A DNA stretch of 36,468 nucleotides from Thermoplasmata archaeon. Its GTDB lineage: Archaea; Thermoplasmatota; Thermoplasmata; Thermoplasmatales; Thermoplasmataceae. This document shows, one piece after another, positions 1 through 8,314 of this stretch (the first letter of the stretch is position 1; each line of letters starts with the position of its first letter). Both the position numbers and the translations under genes were made by a program. Below the pieces are notes generated by a model that searched no databases, was not told the origin of the DNA, and saw nothing but the letters and a program-made list of their open reading frames with translations. The stretch spans positions 1 through 36,468 of the forward strand of contig JAJZWN010000008.1 of NCBI GenBank assembly GCA_021846695.1. The letters run 5' to 3'.

Positions 1-52
1 TTGTAGACCTGCAACATCGAACTATTAAATAACAAATTAGCAATATACATAA

Positions 53-126
53 GGATCCGTGGGGTAGTTAGGATATCCTGCTGGCCTTCGAAGCCGATGA
101 CCCGGGTTCAAATCCCGGCGGGTCCG
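53..126 (+). tRNA. tRNA-Arg (anticodon TCG)
   Basis: A 74-nt cloverleaf can be folded by eye. The 7-bp acceptor pairs 53-59 with 119-125, with G126 as discriminator. The D stem pairs 62-65 with 75-78, and the T arm is CCGGG-TTCAAAT-CCCGG at 102-118. The seven-base anticodon loop CTTCGAA at 86-92 gives anticodon TCG, which reads CGA (Arg). The anticodon stem has three Watson-Crick pairs, one G-U and one C-A at its base, so it is slightly weak. CCA is not encoded and no intron is seen. An AT-rich box (21-33) lies about 25 nt upstream. Confidence 0.86.
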
Positions 127-229
127 TCTTGTATATTTCCATGGAATCATGGATGCAATAAACAGTACTAACCTTTTGTTTATTCTACCCATTTGAAAAT
201 CTTATAATAGAATTAGATTATTATGAAAT

Positions 230-1339
230 ATGGAACATGACGTATTCCAGTATTACAGGAAAATGAGAAAGGAAAGCCCTGTGCATTTCAATCACAATAC
301 CGGTTCATGGGATGTATTTGATTATAAATCAGTTTATTTTGTTTTAATGAACCCTGACACATACTCATCAGATCCATCATATGCCGGAAATATCCCGGAA
401 AACAGGCAGGGCCCCGGGGCAAGTTTTATTACAATGGACAACCCTGACCATAAAGAACTCCGCAATGTAACGGTACCCTATTTCCTTACATCTAAAATAA
501 CTGGATACCGGGATATGATAGAATCTACATCAAGGAAGCTTATGGCAGGCATTAACAAAGATTCAGACTTCATCAGGGACTACGCAGTTATGTTGCCGGT
601 AACGGTAATCTCAGAATTGCTCGGAGTTCCTGAGAACGATCGCAGCAAATTCAAGGAATGGTCGGATTATATAATTGGAAATCGTTCAGATGCGGGATTC
701 CAAGAACTGAACAGGTACATGTATTCTACAATGGCAGAAATTTTCAAAACTAACACTGAAGACAATATTATTTCTACAATCAATAAAGGGTTATACCACT
801 CAGAGCCCCTATCAATTAACCAGAAAATAGGATATGTTATGCTGCTTGTAATAGGGGGAAATGAAACAACAACGAATTTAATAGGGAATATGGTTAAGGT
901 TCTCTCTGAACATCCTGAAATTGCAGATAAGTTGAGGCAAGAACCGGAACTTAAAAAGGGATTCATTGAAGAAACACTGAGGTATTATTCACCTATTCAA
1001 TTCCTCCCGCATAGATTTGCTGCACGGGATTCTGTTCTCAATGGACAGGAAATTAAAAAAGGCCAGAGGCTATCCATATGGCTGGGATCAGCAAACCGTG
1101 ACGGAACGAAATTTGAAGACCCCGATACCTTTAACATGGAAAGGCAGAAAAATGACCATCTTGCTTTTGGTATGGGAATACACATGTGCCTGGGTTCGCC
1201 ACTCGCCCGCCTGGAAGCAGAAATTGCCCTTAATGATATTCTCAATAAATTCAAGAATGTAAAGATCAATGCAGAAAAAACTGCCATGTTGAAAAATCCT
1301 ATGGTTTACGGATTCAGCACCATGCAACTGGATGATTAA
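230..1339 (+). CDS. Cytochrome P450 (CYP119/CYP231-like)
   Basis: Heme-thiolate monooxygenase of 369 residues, about the length of the archaeal soluble P450s CYP119 (Sulfolobus) and CYP231 (Picrophilus). Visible motifs are the oxygen-activating I-helix GGNETT (209-214), the ExxR motif ETLR (248-251), and the heme-binding loop FGMGIHMCLG (313-322) with Cys320 as axial ligand. There is no membrane anchor, so the protein should be cytosolic. The ATG at 230 is chosen because a TATA-like CTTATAATAG (201-210) sits about 25 nt upstream, typical of a leaderless transcript; an earlier ATG at 223 runs into a stop after five codons. No ferredoxin or ferredoxin reductase gene is adjacent, so redox partner and substrate are unknown. 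Family assignment is firm; the function is not. Confidence 0.95.
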   Translation: MEHDVFQYYRKMRKESPVHFNHNTGSWDVFDYKSVYFVLMNPDTYSSDPSYAGNIPENRQGPGASFITMDNPDHKELRNVTVPYFLTSKITGYRDMIESTSRKLMAGINKDSDFIRDYAVMLPVTVISELLGVPENDRSKFKEWSDYIIGNRSDAGFQELNRYMYSTMAEIFKTNTEDNIISTINKGLYHSEPLSINQKIGYVMLLVIGGNETTTNLIGNMVKVLSEHPEIADKLRQEPELKKGFIEETLRYYSPIQFLPHRFAARDSVLNGQEIKKGQRLSIWLGSANRDGTKFEDPDTFNMERQKNDHLAFGMGIHMCLGSPLARLEAEIALNDILNKFKNVKINAEKTAMLKNPMVYGFSTMQLDD

Positions 1340-1398
1340 TCTATTCATTATCCATTATTTTTTCCAAAGTTATATATAAAAATTGAAAATAAAGTTTA

Positions 1399-2079
1399 AT
1401 GTATCCATTTATAGAGAGGGAACCGGGATATGTTGTTGCAAAATTTCCGGACCTTATTGAAGCAAAAGTTGTCTCCCGTCCAAATAGATTCATGGTAAAA
1501 GCAATGGTAGACGATAAGGAAGTGGATGTTCATATACACGATCCAGGAAGGCTTGAAGAACTTATATTTCCCGGGAATTCAATACTGATAAGGGAAACTA
1601 ATGGTACAAAAACACATTATTCTGTAACTTTTTGCAAAAATGGTGATATCTGGACATTTAACGATTCTAGATACCATTCCGGTATAGCCTCTATGTTTAT
1701 CCAGGAAGGGTGGCAGAGGGAGGTTAAAGTTGGGAACAGCAGATTGGATTTCAGGCTTAACAATGCATACATAGAAGTAAAGTCTGCAACACTTGTAGAA
1801 AATAGGATTGCCAGATTTCCCGATGCACCCACCCTGAGGGGAAAAAAGCATCTTGAAACCCTTATGGATCTTATAGCCTCGGGTTATGAATCATTTGTTT
1901 TATTTCTCATTTTCAATGAGGATGCTAAATGTTTTCTTCCAAATACTGCCAGGGACCCTGAATTTTCACATGCATATTATTCAGCTCTGGAACACGGGGT
2001 AAAATTCCAGTACCTTGTATTTTCCTCACGTGGTGGTGAAATTGTTTTAAAAGATTCAATATCCATGTGCAATCCCTGA
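1399..2079 (+). CDS. sfsA: SfsA family protein (sugar fermentation stimulation / nuclease-like)
   Basis: 226 residues, the normal SfsA length. An N-terminal OB-like domain carries HDPGRLEELI (47-56), the archaeal form of the bacterial HCPNTGRM motif. It is followed by a PD-(D/E)XK-like core, RLDF...YIEVKS (Asp117, Glu126, Lys128), and the family signature VENRIARFPDAPTLRGKKH (133-151). SfsA was named for an E. coli maltose-metabolism phenotype, and its fold suggests a DNA/RNA nuclease; the biological role in archaea is not settled. A strong TATA box (TTATATATAAA, 1370-1380) lies about 25 nt before the ATG, so the gene probably has its own leaderless mRNA. The M20 peptidase gene starts 34 nt downstream. 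Confidence 0.93.
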   Translation: MYPFIEREPGYVVAKFPDLIEAKVVSRPNRFMVKAMVDDKEVDVHIHDPGRLEELIFPGNSILIRETNGTKTHYSVTFCKNGDIWTFNDSRYHSGIASMFIQEGWQREVKVGNSRLDFRLNNAYIEVKSATLVENRIARFPDAPTLRGKKHLETLMDLIASGYESFVLFLIFNEDAKCFLPNTARDPEFSHAYYSALEHGVKFQYLVFSSRGGEIVLKDSISMCNP

Positions 2080-2113
2080 AAAACTCTTATATCATTCAAA
2101 TGTATAACAAGGC

Positions 2114-3307
2114 ATGGAACTGGTTAAAGCATCAGATAGGGAATTTATAGTTGCAGTTGCACAGAGACTATTAGCCATTACATCTATTTCACCACAATCC
2201 GGTGGAGAAGGAGAGCTTAAAAAATCTCTGGAATTAAAAAAAATCCTGAACGAACTTGGCTATGACAGTTATAACGAGTATAATACCACGGACAATACCG
2301 GGACAATAAGGCCGAATATTGTATTAAAATTAGGGAGTTCCAGTAAAACCTTATGGGTCATATGCCATATGGACACTGTTCCTGTGGGGGATATATCACT
2401 CTGGAAGCATGAGCCTTTTAAGGCTACCATAGAAGGAGATAGAATTTATGGCAGGGGGTCAGAAGATAATGGTCAATCAATATTTACTGTGCTTCTTTTG
2501 CTCAAGCATATTAAAAGAGAGCAAATGAAAATGAACCTTAACGTAGCATTCGTATCGGATGAGGAAACAGGAAATGATTACGGAATTAAATACCTTATCT
2601 CGAAAGGCATATTCGCTAAAGATGATCTTATTATCGTTCCTGACGCAGGAACAGAGGGCGGCTTTATTATAGAAACAGCAGAGAAATCCACCATGCAGTT
2701 AAAGTTTGAAATAAATGGCATTCAGGGCCATGCCAGCATGCCTGAAAATTCATTGAATGCCTTCCGTGTAGCGTGCAAATTCATAGACCTGATGGATTTC
2801 AACCTGCATGATCAGTTCGGGAAGACAAATAAATTGTTCGTGCCGCCATATTCCACATTTGAACCAACAAAGCACGAACAGAATATTGAAAACATTAACA
2901 CTATACCGGGCAGGGATGTTTTTTACTGGGATTTTAGAATACTTCCCCAGTATCCTGCAGACGAAATATTAAAAAGCATAGATGGTCTCATAGAGAAATT
3001 TTCCAAAACATCCGGTGCCAAAATTAAATACACTGTTATTGACAGGGTTGATGCACCGGATCCAACACCTGATGGTGCTGAGATAGTAGTATTGTTAAAA
3101 AAGGCAATAAAATCTGTTATCGGGAAAGATGCCTTTACGGTAGGAATTGGTGGTGAGACATTTGCATCTTTTTTAAGGGGAAAGGGGTTTTCTGTTGCCG
3201 TATGGTCAACCACCGTAATTGAGAGTGCGCACATGCCGGATGAATACTGCCTTATACCACATATATTGCAGGATATTGAGGTCTACAAATATATTCTTTA
3301 TAATTAA
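2114..3307 (+). CDS. M20 family metallopeptidase (ArgE/DapE/CPG2-like)
   Basis: 397-residue zinc hydrolase of the M20 clan, which acts on peptides or acylated amino acids in the cytosol. Metal and catalytic motifs are in order: HMDTVPVGD (His85, Asp87), GRGSEDNGQ with the bridging Asp118, SDEETG with Glu150/151, PDAGTEGG with Asp177, and near the C-terminus SAHMPDE with the last metal-binding His. The dimerisation/lid insert lies between about residues 185 and 305. Substrate cannot be read from the sequence: succinyl-diaminopimelate desuccinylase, acetylornithine deacetylase and carboxypeptidase are all possible. No lysine or arginine biosynthesis gene is adjacent. A weak TATA (CTTATATC, 2086-2093) is in the leaderless position. 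Confidence 0.92.
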   Translation: MELVKASDREFIVAVAQRLLAITSISPQSGGEGELKKSLELKKILNELGYDSYNEYNTTDNTGTIRPNIVLKLGSSSKTLWVICHMDTVPVGDISLWKHEPFKATIEGDRIYGRGSEDNGQSIFTVLLLLKHIKREQMKMNLNVAFVSDEETGNDYGIKYLISKGIFAKDDLIIVPDAGTEGGFIIETAEKSTMQLKFEINGIQGHASMPENSLNAFRVACKFIDLMDFNLHDQFGKTNKLFVPPYSTFEPTKHEQNIENINTIPGRDVFYWDFRILPQYPADEILKSIDGLIEKFSKTSGAKIKYTVIDRVDAPDPTPDGAEIVVLLKKAIKSVIGKDAFTVGIGGETFASFLRGKGFSVAVWSTTVIESAHMPDEYCLIPHILQDIEVYKYILYN

Positions 3308-3360
3308 TAAGTTATTTTTTTAATTCCATCATGAAAATATAGTTAATAGATTTTAACTTT

Positions 3361-4524
3361 TTATTGAAATATATCCTGTATACTCAATGTCTTATGTTCA
3401 GGAACCAGGCTAACGTCCTTCAGTATGTTTCCTGTTAGTATGGATGCCACTGTATCTCCCCTGCTTATTATTCCAGATTCCTTCAGTTTTTTTACACCGG
3501 CTACAGATGCAGCGGAAGCCGGTTCACACCCGATTCCCGACCTGTCTATTTCTCTTTTTGCTTCCATTATCTGTTCATCCGTAACCTTTTCAACTATTCC
3601 CTTTGTAAACTCTATGGCCCTTTTAGCTTTTTTGTAATTTACCGGATTTCCAATTTTAATTGCACTTGCTATGGTTTCTGCCTTAACCGGATGAATAGTG
3701 TCTTCTTTTCCATTGATATAATCATAAAATGGTGACGCGCCTGAAGCCTGGATTGCAACAAGCTTTGGCACATAGTCTATAACTCCGAGGGTTCTAAGGT
3801 CCATGAGGGCTTTGCCAAATGCAGATGTATTCCCGAGGTTTCCGGCAGGGAACGTTATAAAATCCGGTTTAATCTTTTCCATGATCTCGTATATTATTGT
3901 TTTTTGCCCCTCTATTCTCCATGGATTTAATGAATTGAGAATATAAAAATCATTCCGTTTAGCTATAGCTTTCTTCACATTCTCCATGGCGGTGTCAAAA
4001 TCACCTTCAATATCCACTATGTTTGCACCGTATGCAATAGCCTGGAATAATTTATTTGCCGAGACATTTTTGCCAGGAATCATTACATAACTCTCTATGC
4101 CACCAAAAGCACTATAGCTTGCAGCAGCCGCTGATGTATTTCCGGTAGAGGCACAGAGGGTTTTATTAAAGTTAAGTCTTACAGCTTCAGAAACAGCTAC
4201 TGTCATTCCCCTGTCCTTGAACGACCCGGTTGGATTTTCACCCTCGTGTTTGAGGAATATTTTATCAACTCCGGAGTAATTTGAAATTCTGGCATTGCGG
4301 TAAAGCATTGTATTGCCTTCTCCCCTTGTAATTATAGCTTTTTCCGGGATTTCGGGATGTATAAGATTCTTATATTTCCATACCCCCTTCATATTTGTTA
4401 ATGAGTATTCCATATCATGATGGAACACATCAAGTATGTTTCCACATTTCCCGCATATATATATGTTGCTGTCTATGGTATATTCGGCATTGCAGGAAGG
4501 GCATTTCAAAACAGAATGAGTCAT
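3361..4524 (-). CDS. thrC: Threonine synthase
   Basis: PLP enzyme converting O-phosphohomoserine to threonine, the last step of threonine synthesis. The 387 residues begin with a small zinc ribbon (Cys8/Cys11 and Cys24/Cys27), common in archaeal ThrC. The PLP-lysine motif NPTGSFKDRG (97-106, Lys103), the phosphate-binding PAGNLGNTSAFGK and the substrate region CASTGNTSAAAASYSA follow. The gene is on the minus strand with a TATA box (ATTTATATAACT on that strand, around 4541-4554) 17-30 nt before the start codon, so it is probably leaderless. It lies downstream of secG and a membrane-protein gene on the same strand, with 90 nt to secG. Related fold-type II enzymes (threonine dehydratase) lack the zinc ribbon, which supports ThrC. 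Confidence 0.94.
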   Translation of the reverse strand: MTHSVLKCPSCNAEYTIDSNIYICGKCGNILDVFHHDMEYSLTNMKGVWKYKNLIHPEIPEKAIITRGEGNTMLYRNARISNYSGVDKIFLKHEGENPTGSFKDRGMTVAVSEAVRLNFNKTLCASTGNTSAAAASYSAFGGIESYVMIPGKNVSANKLFQAIAYGANIVDIEGDFDTAMENVKKAIAKRNDFYILNSLNPWRIEGQKTIIYEIMEKIKPDFITFPAGNLGNTSAFGKALMDLRTLGVIDYVPKLVAIQASGASPFYDYINGKEDTIHPVKAETIASAIKIGNPVNYKKAKRAIEFTKGIVEKVTDEQIMEAKREIDRSGIGCEPASAASVAGVKKLKESGIISRGDTVASILTGNILKDVSLVPEHKTLSIQDIFQ

Positions 4525-4614
4525 CTATTGGTTAATATAAAGTTATATAAATTATTTGTCAAAACAGAAATGAAAAATATCCATGGAACTGGTTATTGAT
4601 AATAATTAATAAAT

Positions 4615-4791
4615 CTAGACTGGCCAGAATACCTTTGCAAGTTCAACTATTACTCCCATGGCTATTCCAATATAAATAATTAATTTCGGGTCTATGGCAG
4701 GACCTTTAATTTCCTCTTCATTGAAATAACGTATTAAACCTGCTCCTGACTGGAAGTTTTCATTCTGGTTGTCCTTTGCCATACTTGTCAT
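4615..4791 (-). CDS. secG: Preprotein translocase subunit SecG / Sec61-beta
   Basis: A 58-residue protein. It reads MTSMAKDNQN at the start, followed by GAGLIRYFNEEE (16-27), IKGPAIDPKLIIY (28-40), and a single C-terminal membrane helix (about 38-55) ending in KVFWPV. This is the archaeal Sec61-beta signature: a hydrophilic cytosolic N-terminus with the conserved AGLIRYF-IKGPAIDPK stretch, then a tail anchor. It is the small non-essential subunit of the SecYEG channel. The start may be the first ATG (4791) or the Met at codon 4 (4782); the first is taken because an AT-rich CTTAAATTATAG lies upstream at about 4804-4815. The assignment rests on direct translation and is easy to miss because of the gene's size. 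Confidence 0.92.
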   Translation of the reverse strand: MTSMAKDNQNENFQSGAGLIRYFNEEEIKGPAIDPKLIIYIGIAMGVIVELAKVFWPV

Positions 4792-4844
4792 TAATTTAAC
4801 ACTATAATTTAAGTGTTTTGGTATGGTTGTAAAAGTAAACCCAT

Positions 4845-5441
4845 TTAGCTTTTCCTTGAATTCTGTATGGCATCTATGAATCTGTCCGTGCTTATCTGGA
4901 GAACTATAATCCTGTATATTCCCGAATCCGTTAATATTTCAAAGTAATTGCATTTAATCATGGATGGCAGTTCAGGATTAATAATAGAGTGGCTTTTTTT
5001 CCCCTGCCTTATTCCTGTTATGGAAAGGGAATTTATTTTTAGAAATGGTATATATGATAGCACATATGGATGTGAGTACTGATAAAATTCTATGAAATGG
5101 CCAACAAAAGCAACCTTTGCATCAATATATTTTTCATGTTCCAGTCCCTGAATAATGTCAAAATTATTATTCTTTATTGATACATTAAATGTTGCTGTAG
5201 CATCCATAATATTGATAATCTGGCCCGGAGGGTATTTAGGTATTTTGCTAAGTACTCTCAATTCCGAAAAATGGTTGTAATAGACGAATGGAAAAACGGT
5301 AAATGAAACACCGAGAATGAAAAATATGGCAGTGTAAAGAAGGAAAACTGCAATAAAGTTCCTGGAGCTAAGTGAAACTATCAGGCCCAGTACAATTGAC
5401 CCGGCAAATACTGACAGAAAGTAATATAGTTTCCTTATCAT
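4845..5441 (-). CDS. Hypothetical membrane protein with two N-terminal helices
   Basis: 198 residues that I do not recognise as any family. Two hydrophobic helices (about 5-24 and 29-54) form an N-terminal hairpin. They are followed by about 140 residues of mixed alpha/beta character, likely a cytosolic globular domain given the short loop between the helices. There is no cysteine pair, P-loop or other catalytic signature. It lies 53 nt upstream of secG on the same strand, so the two may be co-transcribed, and it diverges from the signal peptidase-like gene at 5526. A link to protein export is suggested only by these neighbours. Confidence 0.75.
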   Translation of the reverse strand: MIRKLYYFLSVFAGSIVLGLIVSLSSRNFIAVFLLYTAIFFILGVSFTVFPFVYYNHFSELRVLSKIPKYPPGQIINIMDATATFNVSIKNNNFDIIQGLEHEKYIDAKVAFVGHFIEFYQYSHPYVLSYIPFLKINSLSITGIRQGKKSHSIINPELPSMIKCNYFEILTDSGIYRIIVLQISTDRFIDAIQNSRKS

Positions 5442-5525
5442 ATATTTATAATAGTTCAGAATAAATAATAATTTTGTTACTATTTAAAAAACCCACCAAT
5501 AAGCAAAATATTTTAATATATAAAA

Positions 5526-6374
5526 ATGCCATTACTGCATATGGGAAACGCAGGAAATAAAAGGAAATACAGGGTACTTACTATCATTTTCATTGCAGCA
5601 GTGATTATTGCCCTGGTAGGCATAACTGTATATTCCGGCGTTTTCCCTCCTGCATCAGTTGTGGAATCGTACAGTATGGAACATTCAGCTCAATGGCAGT
5701 ATGGAATTATAGATGAGGGAACTGTAGTGCTGGTAAAAAAAGTCAATAATATAAACGATATAGTAACCTATGTCCAGGGAAGAAGCAGCAATATTAGTAC
5801 ATACGGCGAATATGGAAATGTAATACTATACCACAACAGTGCACTGAATGTTGTGACCATACACAGGGCTATATTCTATCTGGAATGGAATGGAACCAGC
5901 CCGGAAATAGCAGGATACCATAACCAATCCTATATCCATTTTTATAAAGACAATATAGTTCTGGATGGCATAGGATATGCACATAGAAATCTTATAGTCA
6001 ATGTATCCGGTTACGCAGGCGATTCTGGATTTATAACTGTTGGCGACCACAACCTAGCGTGCCTTTCTTATAATTCTGGCTACTATAACAGGACATACAA
6101 TGCATATTATGCTTCTGACCAGAATATCTGGGGAATCAAGCCAGTGTCACTGAACCAGATAGTTGGCAAAGCTTATGGGTATGTACCATGGTTCGGGCTG
6201 GTAAAGCTAAATATTCTAAGGCTAGAGGGTGAGTGGCCAAGGCAATATTACACACATGTTCCTGAGTATTCATATGCCGGGCTATTTCTCTCCATTGCAG
6301 CCATACTGACAATTATCCTGTTCCCCTATGGAAAGGTATACAATAAAGTCAAAAGAAAGACTAGAAATTCTTAG
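5526..6374 (+). CDS. Signal peptidase I-like protein (S26, archaeal Sec11 type)
   Basis: 282 residues with membrane helices at both ends (about 16-37 and 250-267). The extracytoplasmic part shows the order of S26 signal peptidase boxes. SYSMEHS (48-54) has the nucleophile Ser50 before Met; DIVTYV (78-83) follows; VTIHRAI (110-116) holds His113-Arg114, the His replacing the bacterial lysine; FITVGDHN (169-176) holds Asp174; GKAYGYVPWFG (214-224) matches the closing box. Such enzymes remove signal peptides from secreted proteins, and the gene lies close to secG. It is odd that the usual Pro after SME is His53 and that there is a second C-terminal anchor. The 3' end overlaps the convergent mevalonate 3-kinase gene by 14 nt. 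The call comes from motif order, so a divergent paralog is possible. Confidence 0.75.
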   Translation: MPLLHMGNAGNKRKYRVLTIIFIAAVIIALVGITVYSGVFPPASVVESYSMEHSAQWQYGIIDEGTVVLVKKVNNINDIVTYVQGRSSNISTYGEYGNVILYHNSALNVVTIHRAIFYLEWNGTSPEIAGYHNQSYIHFYKDNIVLDGIGYAHRNLIVNVSGYAGDSGFITVGDHNLACLSYNSGYYNRTYNAYYASDQNIWGIKPVSLNQIVGKAYGYVPWFGLVKLNILRLEGEWPRQYYTHVPEYSYAGLFLSIAAILTIILFPYGKVYNKVKRKTRNS

Positions 6375-7329
6375 ATATAACGTCCGGTTTCCCTGCTACC
6401 TTAAGATACACCGGTGTACACTTAAACTCCATTGCCGCATTTTTCATCTTTTCCATATTCTTCCTTTCCACTGCAACAAATACATTGGTTCCACCGGTCA
6501 CTATATACGCATTCCAGAATTCAGCTTTCAGCTCCTCAACTTTCTCTATAAGCCTCTGCATTTCATCGGTAATTATAGACACACCAACTTCCCTTAGCAT
6601 GGAGTGGTATTCCTGCGTATCTTTTTCACCTGCTTCAAATATGCCTTTAATATCGCCGCTATCGGCCATTTTTTCAAGTTCCTTCGCCCTCAATTCAGAG
6701 TTTTTTACCCTTTCCGCATATTTTTCATGATTTATGATATTGCTGTGTATGGTATCAGACGGTTTTCTATCCTCCGAAAATTTGCATGCAACTATTACAA
6801 AATCCTCAAAGTCCTCAGGCCCCAGGATTTCATCTGTTAATGATTCCTTTCCGTTGGCATGATTTATTGTAAAGCCGCCGAACATGCTTCTTCCAGCACT
6901 TTCAGATATCTGCTGCAGGTCGTTTTCGAAATTAAATATATTTATATTGTATTCAAATATAGATTGTATGCACTCGCCAATTGCGGCAGCACCTGCATCA
7001 GAACTCCCGCTGATCACGTTTTTGTTTTCAGATACAAATGAAACTTCAGAATATTCCGGATGGCGCATAAGAACCTCATGCCTGTATTTGTCTATGACAA
7101 CAAATGGGGATCGTGGAGAATCGGGTGAAACCTCCTTTCCGTTTATAATGCCTGATTTCTGGTTAGAAAGGTACAGATCAGTTTTGACATATATATCATC
7201 ATCAAGCCCTGTATATGCTATTCCTGCAGTTGTATGCCTGGGGAGGCGTTTCTTATTGTCCGATACTCCACCCAGAAGTAATATCCCTATAGTAGGATAT
7301 GCCTTAACTTCAACGTAATATTTTTCCAT
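6361..7329 (-). CDS. Mevalonate 3-kinase (GHMP family)
   Basis: 322-residue GHMP-fold protein related to diphosphomevalonate decarboxylase and closely resembling Thermoplasma acidophilum Ta1305 as I recall it. Shared features are YPTIGILLLGG near the N-terminus, the phosphate loop SGSSDAGAAAIG (107-118), SESAGRSMFGGFT (142-154), KPSDTIHSNI (189-198), DIKGIF (226-231), and WNAYIVTGGTNVFVAVE (272-288). In the Thermoplasma enzyme a Glu of the SESAGRS loop (here Glu143) holds the substrate, and the decarboxylase Asp/Lys pair is lost. The product, mevalonate 3-phosphate, feeds the modified isoprenoid pathway that makes archaeal lipids. A TATA-like box (7341-7355) lies about 20 nt upstream on the minus strand. 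The specific function is inferred from resemblance. Confidence 0.88.
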   Translation of the reverse strand: MEKYYVEVKAYPTIGILLLGGVSDNKKRLPRHTTAGIAYTGLDDDIYVKTDLYLSNQKSGIINGKEVSPDSPRSPFVVIDKYRHEVLMRHPEYSEVSFVSENKNVISGSSDAGAAAIGECIQSIFEYNINIFNFENDLQQISESAGRSMFGGFTINHANGKESLTDEILGPEDFEDFVIVACKFSEDRKPSDTIHSNIINHEKYAERVKNSELRAKELEKMADSGDIKGIFEAGEKDTQEYHSMLREVGVSIITDEMQRLIEKVEELKAEFWNAYIVTGGTNVFVAVERKNMEKMKNAAMEFKCTPVYLKVAGKPDVISKNF

Positions 7330-7467
7330 ATTCTGAAATCAACTATAAGATAAAACCATTTTGTCTTAAATGGTAAAAATAATGCTACAGTACCGGTGTA
7401 ATTTCCTTTTAAATGAATATAAAAAGAACCACCTAAACAATTATCTATAAGAAAAACATTACCTCAC

Positions 7468-8313
7468 ATGGATTATAAAGTCTCAGACATTATGACAAGA
7501 GACCCGCTTTGCTATACTGTTCCCAGTGCAATTTCAGACGTAATACAGGTACTTATTAAAAATAATATAACAGGCATACCGGTAAAGGATAATCAGAATC
7601 ATTATCAGGGCGTAATAACGAGAAGGGATATTTTTTATAATCCGGATGAGACACAGACAGCACTGGTGATGAGAAAAGCTCCTACTGTCAATGAAAACGA
7701 TTCCATTAACACAGCAGCCAGGCAGCTTTATACGCAGAAAAAAAGGCATCTTGTAGTGGTTAATGATAAAAATGAAGTCACAGGAATCCTTACTCCGCAG
7801 AATTTTTTAAACATTATAAAGGAAAAATACGGGAAAGTAAAGGTTAAGGAGGTTCTGGAATACATATCAGTGCCCATATGGGAGGATACACCTTTATCTG
7901 TTGCACTTCTTACTATGAACCTGTCCCAGATTTATTCCTTCCCTGTTGTAAACAGGGGAGGCAAATTCACTGGCCTTGTAACGGACCGTGATATATTTGA
8001 CAAGGTTAAAATGTACCAGACCATAGAATCCTCGGAATCAGGAATAGCAGATGATGAAGACCCCTGGTCATGGGATGGAATAAAGAATGTGTTTACATAT
8101 TTTATAGCAAAATCAAATATTACAGTTCCTGACATACCTGTAAAAAAACTTATGGTGGGTTCACCTAAAGTAATTTACCTGGAATCTGACCTGGAGGACG
8201 CCGTTAAACTGATGTCAAGCGAAAATTATAACCAGCTACCAGTCCTTACAGGCCATGGTGAGATTTACGGTATGCTATACGATATAGAAATCATGAAAAT
8301 TTTCAAGGATTAA
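7468..8313 (+). CDS. Protein with four CBS domains
   Basis: 281 residues made only of CBS motifs: about 1-58 (VSDIMTRDPLCYTV), 63-118 (VMRKAPTVNENDSI), 127-178 (VLEYISVPIWEDTPLSV) and 225-281 (VKKLMVGSPKVIYLESDLE). They form two Bateman pairs with a linker of acidic and aromatic residues (185-215). CBS pairs bind adenosine nucleotides or S-adenosylmethionine and act as energy or ligand sensors. There is no catalytic, HTH or membrane part, so it probably acts by binding a partner. The stop codon is one base from the glyS start, implying an operon and a possible link to charging of glycine or to the ATP/AMP state. A TATA-like ATTATCTATAAG lies about 20-25 nt upstream. Confidence 0.9.
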   Translation: MDYKVSDIMTRDPLCYTVPSAISDVIQVLIKNNITGIPVKDNQNHYQGVITRRDIFYNPDETQTALVMRKAPTVNENDSINTAARQLYTQKKRHLVVVNDKNEVTGILTPQNFLNIIKEKYGKVKVKEVLEYISVPIWEDTPLSVALLTMNLSQIYSFPVVNRGGKFTGLVTDRDIFDKVKMYQTIESSESGIADDEDPWSWDGIKNVFTYFIAKSNITVPDIPVKKLMVGSPKVIYLESDLEDAVKLMSSENYNQLPVLTGHGEIYGMLYDIEIMKIFKD

Positions 8314-8314
8314 T

